Source of the DNA: Candidatus Aminicenantota bacterium
GTDB lineage: Bacteria; Acidobacteriota; Aminicenantia; Aminicenantales; Saccharicenantaceae
Assembly (NCBI GenBank): GCA_026393955.1
Contig: JAPKZE010000029.1
Span: 1-11,488, forward strand
DNA: 11,488 bases
Reading direction: 5' to 3'
The notes beneath the pieces were generated by a model. That model had not been told where the DNA came from, made no database searches, and saw only the letters and a list, made by a program, of their open reading frames with translations. Below, piece after piece: positions 6,566 through 11,488 of this stretch. Numbering within the stretch: position 1 is the stretch's first letter; the number at the start of each line of letters is the position of its first letter. Both the position numbers and the translations under genes were made by a program.

Positions 6566-8182
6566 TCACATCACGAGAAGCTGATGATCCGTCCCATCGA
6601 TATCGATGGCCCGGTCGAGTTGATCGATAAACCCGGAGCCGTACTTGATCAGGTACGGCACGATATTAAAAACTCTTTCTTGCAGACGCCGGTTCGGGTA
6701 CAGGTTGTCGACGGCCTTGCGGAGCTGCTGGATCGCAATGTCGTTCCGCTTGCGGGCCGCCTGCTGGACCTTCTTCTGCATGAAATCCAGCTGCTGGTTC
6801 ATCTTCCCCTTGGCCAGATCAACGGATCCGGCCAAACCCGGATCGAAGGCCAGGACTTCCGCCTTCAGGCCGGCATAGTCCCGCTCGAGATGATCGCGGG
6901 CCAGGAGCAGGGCCTGACCCACGGCCTCCGGGATCTCGTCCTTGGCGATGTCCCCGATCGCACCGGCCGCGTTGCGCCAAAGGTCGGGGACGCTCAGATG
7001 GTATTTCTTCAGGATATGATCGATCTTCCGTTCGACGATGGTCACGCTCTTCCGCGGATAGATCACGGGCATCGGCAGTTCAAAGGCCTCATAAACCCCT
7101 TTGAGCTGGCCGAAATAGGCGATCTCGGACGGACCGCCGACATAGGCTACCGTCGGCAAGACCGCATCCTGATAGAGCGGCCGCAGGAGGACATTCGGGC
7201 TGAACAGAGAGGGCTTGTCTTTGGCCAGCCCGAGGAGCGTCTCTTTCGCGACCGGCGCCGGAAGGCCTTTAATGTCGAAGGCCCCGTCCTTCCATTGGAT
7301 GGCCCGGCGTTCCCGCTCCACGTAGAATTGGTTGAGGATGCCCTCGTGGAGGGGGATCTGGGGCTCATATCCGGCCTGGCGCAGCCGCTCCGACGCGGTG
7401 ACGGCCTGCCGGGTCGAGGGCGACCCGTCGGCGATCTCGCGATAAAAGACGTCGCGCCCCATCTCTTTCAGGCGGGGATGGCCGGCGTCGATGAGGACGA
7501 GGCCGCGGGACTTGAACAGGCGGGTCATCCAGCGGCCGAAGGCTTCTGCGTAGGAGCGGCCGGGCCGGTAGGCTTCGCTCAGGGAGCCCAGGATGTCCGC
7601 CTTGAATTCGGTGTCCAGGGTCGAGTCCGCGAGCTGGCCGAGGCAATCGCCGATATCCGGAGGCAAGGGGACATTCGAAACAGGGGCCTTCGATTCGCGC
7701 GAAGGCGCCGCACACCGGATCTCGCGGATCCGGTTGTCCTTGTCGATGAGGGCGATATGATCGATCTCCGCCAGGTCGTGATCGTCCGAGGCCAGCCAAA
7801 AGACGGGCACGAAGCTCCCGAGGCCGCGGCGGTTGAGACTGTCCGCGAGCTTGATCGCGGTCAGCGCCTTGTAGATCGTGTAGAGCGGCCCGGAGAAGAG
7901 CCCGACCTGCTGTCCCGTGACCACGACGCAGGCCTCATCCCGGACGAGTCTCCCGATCGCGCCCAGGGTCTCGGGTCCGCAGCCGTAACTTCCGTTTTGC
8001 TCGCTCAGGATCGCGGCCAGGTCTCCCCGGGCGATCTGGCGCGACCGGACTCTTTCGGTTTGGCGCTCAAAAGCCGAGGGCTCCCTGAAGTCGCCGTTGT
8101 AGAACTCGCGCACCTTGCCATAGTCGTCGAGGTAGTCCTCGACCAGCGCCGGCAGGTGCATGGGCCGGGTCGGAGCCGTCAT
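6566..8182 (-). CDS. bshC: BshC, bacillithiol biosynthesis cysteine-adding enzyme
   Basis: Assigned by family to the last bacillithiol step, attaching cysteine to GlcN-malate. Seen: 538 residues, the usual length, with the family block VVVTGQQVGLFSGPLYTIYKALTAIKLA (86-113) and then VPVFWLASDDHDLAEID (125-141). These form the nucleotide-binding-like core; a Lys/Glu/Gln-rich helical region near the C-terminus (about 400-510) matches the coiled-coil part of known BshC. The ATG at 8182 immediately follows the stop of the small upstream frame; an ATG 7 codons in (8161) is a weaker alternative. There is only a faint Shine-Dalgarno (GGGG), so coupling to upstream translation is likely. It begins the bshC-bshB1-bshA block. 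How BshC activates cysteine is less settled than the other two steps. Confidence 0.96.
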   Translation of the reverse strand: MTAPTRPMHLPALVEDYLDDYGKVREFYNGDFREPSAFERQTERVRSRQIARGDLAAILSEQNGSYGCGPETLGAIGRLVRDEACVVVTGQQVGLFSGPLYTIYKALTAIKLADSLNRRGLGSFVPVFWLASDDHDLAEIDHIALIDKDNRIREIRCAAPSRESKAPVSNVPLPPDIGDCLGQLADSTLDTEFKADILGSLSEAYRPGRSYAEAFGRWMTRLFKSRGLVLIDAGHPRLKEMGRDVFYREIADGSPSTRQAVTASERLRQAGYEPQIPLHEGILNQFYVERERRAIQWKDGAFDIKGLPAPVAKETLLGLAKDKPSLFSPNVLLRPLYQDAVLPTVAYVGGPSEIAYFGQLKGVYEAFELPMPVIYPRKSVTIVERKIDHILKKYHLSVPDLWRNAAGAIGDIAKDEIPEAVGQALLLARDHLERDYAGLKAEVLAFDPGLAGSVDLAKGKMNQQLDFMQKKVQQAARKRNDIAIQQLRKAVDNLYPNRRLQERVFNIVPYLIKYGSGFIDQLDRAIDIDGTDHQLLVM

Positions 8183-8304
8183 CTATTTGAACGCCCCGGT
8201 GAAAATGGTGAAAAGCAGGATCTGGAGGGCCAGATTCAACAGGACGACCGCGTACAGACGGCCCCAGGACGAGAAGAAGGGAGGCCGCCCCTCCCCCTCC
8301 TCAT
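8183..8304 (-). CDS. Small one-TM protein, frame apparently broken by a one-base indel
   Basis: Between the large PIG-L gene and bshC, one minus-strand frame ends FFSSWGRLYAVVLLNLALQI then LLFTIFTGAFK before TAG at 8185-8183. That looks like a real mini protein: a short cytoplasmic start, a Trp-x-x-Leu-Tyr entry and one membrane helix of about 22 residues. The frame has no ATG, GTG or TTG at a sensible position. An ATG at 8304-8302 overlaps the PIG-L stop as ATGA, the usual coupled arrangement, but it is one base out of frame and meets TGA after 22 codons. Adding one G to the runs at 8288-8297 joins them into a 40-residue protein beginning MRRGEGRPPFF. A sequencing error, a recent mutation or programmed frameshifting could each explain this. 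Role unknown; it may partner the symporter encoded downstream. Confidence 0.5.
8279..8295 (-). repeat. GC-rich hairpin just after the PIG-L stop codon
   Basis: On the minus strand GGGAGG (8295-8290), loop GGCGG, and CCTCCC (8284-8279) form a perfect six-pair stem, extendable by two G-T wobbles. It sits within the first codons of the small membrane-protein frame, exactly where the reading frame breaks. It is followed by a pyrimidine-rich TTCTTCTC but no proper T-run, so terminator function is doubtful. It could stimulate frameshifting or cause read errors. Confidence 0.4.
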
Positions 8305-10811
8305 TTTCTTTTGTCGGATGGTTTTTCAGTGGCTTTCCCCGCCGAGATGATATTGGCAAAAAGCCGGAACGCGCCCGGAACGCCGGCCGGCAGCTGCCGG
8401 AACCAGGAGTAGGCGGTATAGACGAATATGCCCTTGCCATAACGGCCGTAGAGCAGGCCGCCCGCTCGGTCCGGCTCGCCGGGGTCGTGGCAAGCCAGGA
8501 CCGTTTCGTATTTCTCGTCCCATTGGGAAGCGAAATACAGGCCCCGCTCCTGGATCCAGCCTTCAAAATCACCAGGCGTGATCTTGTTGGGGACGTTCAG
8601 CAGCGGGTGGCCGGGAGCCAGGAAGACCATCGGAGCGCCCTCGACGCTCACCCGGTCCCGGCCGATCGTGAAGGGATAGGGACCGATGCGGTCGGGCAAC
8701 GAACCGGAGGCCACGTTGTACTGGACGACGAGCGTCCCGCCGCGGTCGACGTACTGGAGGAGCTTCTCCGTCACGAGCTTGAGGACATTCCGCGTATTGT
8801 AGGCCCTGACCCCGGTGACGATCGCGTCGAAGGGGGAGAGATCCTCGTTTTCGAGCATCTCATCGCCGAGCTCGACGACGTCATAGCCGAGGCTTTGGAG
8901 GGCTCGGGGAACCTCGTCCCCCGCGCCCATGATGTAGCCGATCCTCCGCCCGTCCGTTTTGATGTCCAGCTTGACGACCTTGAGCCGGCTATCCGGGAAA
9001 TAGACCTGGCGGCGGATATGGGGGTAGGAGATCTCGACCAATTCCCGGATGAATTTTTCGCCGCCGACCTCGGCTTCCGCCGTGAGGTCGGTCTCGCCGG
9101 CGGCTTCCGGCGGGGTCACGTCGAACGTGATCTCGACCTCGTCATATTTGCCGGTCAGGGAAAAAGGCTGGCGGACCGGGCTGATCGTCCAGTCCTGCGG
9201 TCCTATGAGCCGGACCTGGCCGGCGACATTCGGGGAGTGGCTTTTCAGCCGCAGCTTGATCTTCTTGGAATTCACGCCGGCGAAGATCCGGACTTTGTCC
9301 TCGACCTGGATGGTCAGGCGCGGCCGGACCTCGAAGGGACGCAGGAGCTCCCCGTTCACCTGGTCCGTCCAACGGAAGCCCACGGGGACCGAGTATTCCA
9401 AAAGACGTCCGTCAGCGGTCAGGCGGATCCTGGCGCTGATCGCCGGAGGGTTTTCCGCGAGCCCGATGAGGTTCTGGTCCCCGACCGAAAAGAGGCCTTC
9501 CTGGTGCGCGGCATCCAGCCAATAGGGCTGGGACAGCGGAAAATCGCCGGGGATTCGAAGGGTGTTCTCGATGACGGCGGGCTCGTTGCTGTTGAGAGGG
9601 CGGTCGAGGACCTTGTCCGGCCCCACTTTCGGAAAGCCGACGCTGTGGACGGAAAAGGCCTGGCCGGACCGGTTGATGATCGTCGTTCGGACCTGTATCT
9701 CGTCCCCCGGCGCGGCGGAAAAATCGCCGGCCATGGCCTCGATCCAGATCCCGCCGCAAGCCTGGATGACGCGGGCCAGCTCTTCTCGCTTGAGCCGAAC
9801 CCAGTTCTCATCGGGGAGCCTGGCGAGCTCGTCATGAACGGCCAGCAGGCCGGGGATCGATCTCGAGGGATGCTCCGGGTCGAACGAGCGCAAGCTCTCG
9901 GCCAGCAGGAGACCCGCCTTGTGTCCGCCAGGGACGCGGTCCCAGGTGACATCGATCCCGTCGAAAAGATCGCCCTTCGCCGGCTCCCCGGCCAGAAGCT
10001 CGAAAGCCTCGTATTGGCTTCCGCGCCGGGCGGCCGAGCCGAAGCCCTGGCTCTTGTGCTGGGAGCGGCCCTCCGCGGCCATCTCGCTATAGGATCTCCC
10101 CAGCAGAGGATCGTATTCGCCCGTATTGATCCGCAGCCGGCTCGGGTTATCGGTCTGGGATTGGGCGAAGCCATTCCAAAACAGGCGCCGGGCCTGCCAC
10201 GGCGAGACATCTTTCAGCTGTTCGGGGAAGCGGGCCGGGTCGGCGGCGGCCGCAAAGGCTTCCAGGGCCAATATCGCCGAAGCCCGGTGGTGGCCATGCC
10301 CGCCGGAGTTGTCCGCGGTGAACCGGGTGATGATCACGTCGGGCCGGAATTTTCGGATGACCCAGACGATGTCCGCCAGGACTTTTTCCTTGCCCCAGAA
10401 CTCGAATGTCTCCTCGGCGGTCTTGGAGTAGCCGAAATCGACGGCCCGCGTGAAATACTGTTCGGCCCCGTCGATCCGGCGGGCGGACAGGAGCTCCTGG
10501 GTCCGGATGAGCCCGATCTCGGGGCCCTGTTCCGGGCCGATCAGGTTCTGGCCGCCCTCGCCGCGGGTGAGGGACAGGTAGGCCGTCCGGAACTTCCGGC
10601 CCTTCGAGAAATACGACAGGACGGCCGTGTTCTCATCGTCCGGATGCGCGGCCACGTAGAGGACGCTGCCAAGGACGTTGAGCTTGTGAAGGGCGATGTC
10701 CAGATCCGCGGAACTGACGGCCCCGGCCGGCTGGGCCTGAAGGTGAATGCTCGGGAACAGGGCCATTCCTACGGCCATCGTCATGAGCCTTTTTAGGATA
10801 GTCCCGTTCAT
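8301..10811 (-). CDS. Large secreted PIG-L deacetylase with C-terminal amidotransferase-like domain
   Basis: An 836-residue protein predicted to act outside the cytoplasm. Seen: a signal peptide (residues 1-28, with KR followed by a hydrophobic core, ending LQAQPAG); then a PIG-L zinc deacetylase domain with AAHPDDEN (His56, Asp58, Asp59) and the distal metal motif GGHGHHRAS (172-175), covering about 35-290. A long beta-rich middle part follows (about 340-600, NEW-type or immunoglobulin-like by look). The C-terminal domain (about 620-825) contains IGYIMGAGDEVPRALQSLGY, FDAIVTGVRAYN and GGTLVVQYN, resembling the class I glutamine-amidotransferase-like fold without an obvious catalytic Cys. Start: a TTG at 10820 extends the frame; ATG at 10811 is preferred but has no clear Shine-Dalgarno. 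Family members remove N-acetyl groups from sugars or cleave amides. It may deacetylate an external GlcNAc compound or act on bacillithiol conjugates; the substrate is not shown by sequence. Confidence 0.9.
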   Translation of the reverse strand: MNGTILKRLMTMAVGMALFPSIHLQAQPAGAVSSADLDIALHKLNVLGSVLYVAAHPDDENTAVLSYFSKGRKFRTAYLSLTRGEGGQNLIGPEQGPEIGLIRTQELLSARRIDGAEQYFTRAVDFGYSKTAEETFEFWGKEKVLADIVWVIRKFRPDVIITRFTADNSGGHGHHRASAILALEAFAAAADPARFPEQLKDVSPWQARRLFWNGFAQSQTDNPSRLRINTGEYDPLLGRSYSEMAAEGRSQHKSQGFGSAARRGSQYEAFELLAGEPAKGDLFDGIDVTWDRVPGGHKAGLLLAESLRSFDPEHPSRSIPGLLAVHDELARLPDENWVRLKREELARVIQACGGIWIEAMAGDFSAAPGDEIQVRTTIINRSGQAFSVHSVGFPKVGPDKVLDRPLNSNEPAVIENTLRIPGDFPLSQPYWLDAAHQEGLFSVGDQNLIGLAENPPAISARIRLTADGRLLEYSVPVGFRWTDQVNGELLRPFEVRPRLTIQVEDKVRIFAGVNSKKIKLRLKSHSPNVAGQVRLIGPQDWTISPVRQPFSLTGKYDEVEITFDVTPPEAAGETDLTAEAEVGGEKFIRELVEISYPHIRRQVYFPDSRLKVVKLDIKTDGRRIGYIMGAGDEVPRALQSLGYDVVELGDEMLENEDLSPFDAIVTGVRAYNTRNVLKLVTEKLLQYVDRGGTLVVQYNVASGSLPDRIGPYPFTIGRDRVSVEGAPMVFLAPGHPLLNVPNKITPGDFEGWIQERGLYFASQWDEKYETVLACHDPGEPDRAGGLLYGRYGKGIFVYTAYSWFRQLPAGVPGAFRLFANIISAGKATEKPSDKRK

Positions 10812-10866
10812 CGGCCGCAACGCGTCTGCGTCTCGGAAAAGCCGTCCCGGGAATCCCCGCCGCGGG

Positions 10867-11451
10867 TTATTGCGCCACCTTGATCTTGAAGGGGACTTTC
10901 AGCTGTTCCCAGTGGAGGTAGGCGGTCGCCGACGTCCCGGCCAGGTCATCGAACCCGAACATCAGCCACTCCTGGTGGGGGGCCTTCACGGGCGTGACCG
11001 TGATGCGCAGGGCGTCCTCATCCTGGTTGTAGGTGAAGCTTCCCCAGTCGGCGTTGTTCTTGCTGAAGATGACGGTCCATTCCTTTTCCCCGGGGATCAT
11101 GTGGAGGCCGTACTTCCCGGCCGGAAGAGGCTTCCCCTCGACGAGGACGTCCTTCTTGAACTCGATGGTCGTGTTCTCGTTGGCGCCGGCCCTCCAGGGA
11201 TAGGGTTTGTTCTTGGAATACTGATTTCCGGGGTTCAGGCCGTAAGGGACCAGGTCTCCCCAGATCTTCCTTCCCTTGACCCCCGGCCGGCTGTAGTCGA
11301 CGGTGATATCGCAATCCGTTCCCAACCTCTGCATCACGCTGGCTTTGAGGCTCGCCGCGACCTTGGGCCCCTGGGCGGGGGACGGTGAAGGCAGAGCCAG
11401 GACGAGCGCCAGGACCAGGACAACACTGATCGTCAGGCCAAAACGTTTCAT
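10867..11451 (-). CDS. DUF2911 family secreted protein
   Basis: A 194-residue exported protein of the DUF2911 family; function unknown. Seen: a clear signal peptide (residues 1-26, basic MKR then a Leu/Val/Ala-rich core, ending PSPAQG). The family core follows: DYSRPGVKGRKIWGDLVPYG, WRAGANENTTIEF, VEGKPLPAGKYGLHMIPG and WTVIFSKN, with a beta-rich C-terminal half. Start: ATG at 11451 has GGAGG 5 nt upstream; an in-frame TTG at 11463 lies before that Shine-Dalgarno and would be wrong. It ends 55 nt before the PIG-L start, in the same direction, so it may be the first seen gene of the same operon. The family is common in Bacteroidota and Acidobacteriota. No catalytic motif is evident. Confidence 0.92.
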   Translation of the reverse strand: MKRFGLTISVVLVLALVLALPSPSPAQGPKVAASLKASVMQRLGTDCDITVDYSRPGVKGRKIWGDLVPYGLNPGNQYSKNKPYPWRAGANENTTIEFKKDVLVEGKPLPAGKYGLHMIPGEKEWTVIFSKNNADWGSFTYNQDEDALRITVTPVKAPHQEWLMFGFDDLAGTSATAYLHWEQLKVPFKIKVAQ

Positions 11452-11488
11452 GGTTTCCTCCAACGATATTTCCGCGAGATTGCTTCTA

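Noticed and set aside
4137..10796. Very long open frames on the plus strand (589, 811 and 878 codons) opposite bshA/bshB1/bshC and the PIG-L gene
   Set aside because: They are antisense to firmly recognised genes, their translations are rich in Asp, Arg, Gly and Pro without family motifs, and such frames are expected opposite GC-rich genes with strong third-position bias.
10821..10866. Terminator between the DUF2911 and PIG-L genes
   Set aside because: Only a four-pair GC stem (CGGG/CCCG) followed by a short TTTT is visible; too weak to separate the genes.

Overview
The window reads as a GC-rich bacterial chromosome segment in which every convincing gene lies on the minus strand, so the biological order runs from right to left. 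The gene set (bacillithiol synthesis, DUF2911, DUF3300/DUF2950, a large secreted PIG-L protein, an SSS symporter) and the protein style fit an Acidobacteriota- or Aminicenantes-like bacterium. That placement is inference only; no rRNA or other phylogenetic marker is present. I see no phage, transposase, CRISPR array or intact tRNA.

Right part (11451 to 2943): DUF2911 secreted protein; large secreted PIG-L deacetylase with a C-terminal amidotransferase-like domain; a tiny one-TM protein whose frame lacks a start codon; bshC; bshB1; bshA; and an SSS-family sodium:solute symporter. From the PIG-L stop to the symporter, gaps are 0 to 27 nt, so this is almost certainly one transcription unit. BshA, BshB1 and BshC make up the complete route from UDP-GlcNAc and L-malate to bacillithiol (Cys-GlcN-malate), the low-molecular-weight thiol used instead of glutathione. 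The linked secreted PIG-L enzyme, mini membrane protein and symporter suggest an envelope or uptake function attached to thiol metabolism. That link is a hypothesis.

Left part (2943 to 440): a DUF3300 gene and a DUF2950 gene form a tight two-gene unit of exported proteins. It is bracketed by two short minus-strand sequences that look like tRNAs without a D-arm. One (about 2834-2894) is Lys(CUU)-like. The other (about 488-541) is Thr(CGU)-like and begins directly after the DUF2950 stop codon. A near-perfect inverted repeat at 2801-2824 lies upstream of the DUF3300 gene.

Far left (431 to 1): the N-terminal 143 residues of a HI0933/YhiN/BaiN-type FAD-dependent oxidoreductase. It may be transcribed leaderlessly from a TATAAT box just upstream of its ATG.

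No gene-free stretch exceeds 300 bases. The largest (2762-2942, 181 bases) holds the tRNA-like remnant, the inverted repeat and a possible promoter. The most worthwhile items are the paired tRNA-like elements, the apparent one-base frameshift in the small membrane-protein gene, and the bacillithiol operon with its secreted PIG-L protein and symporter.
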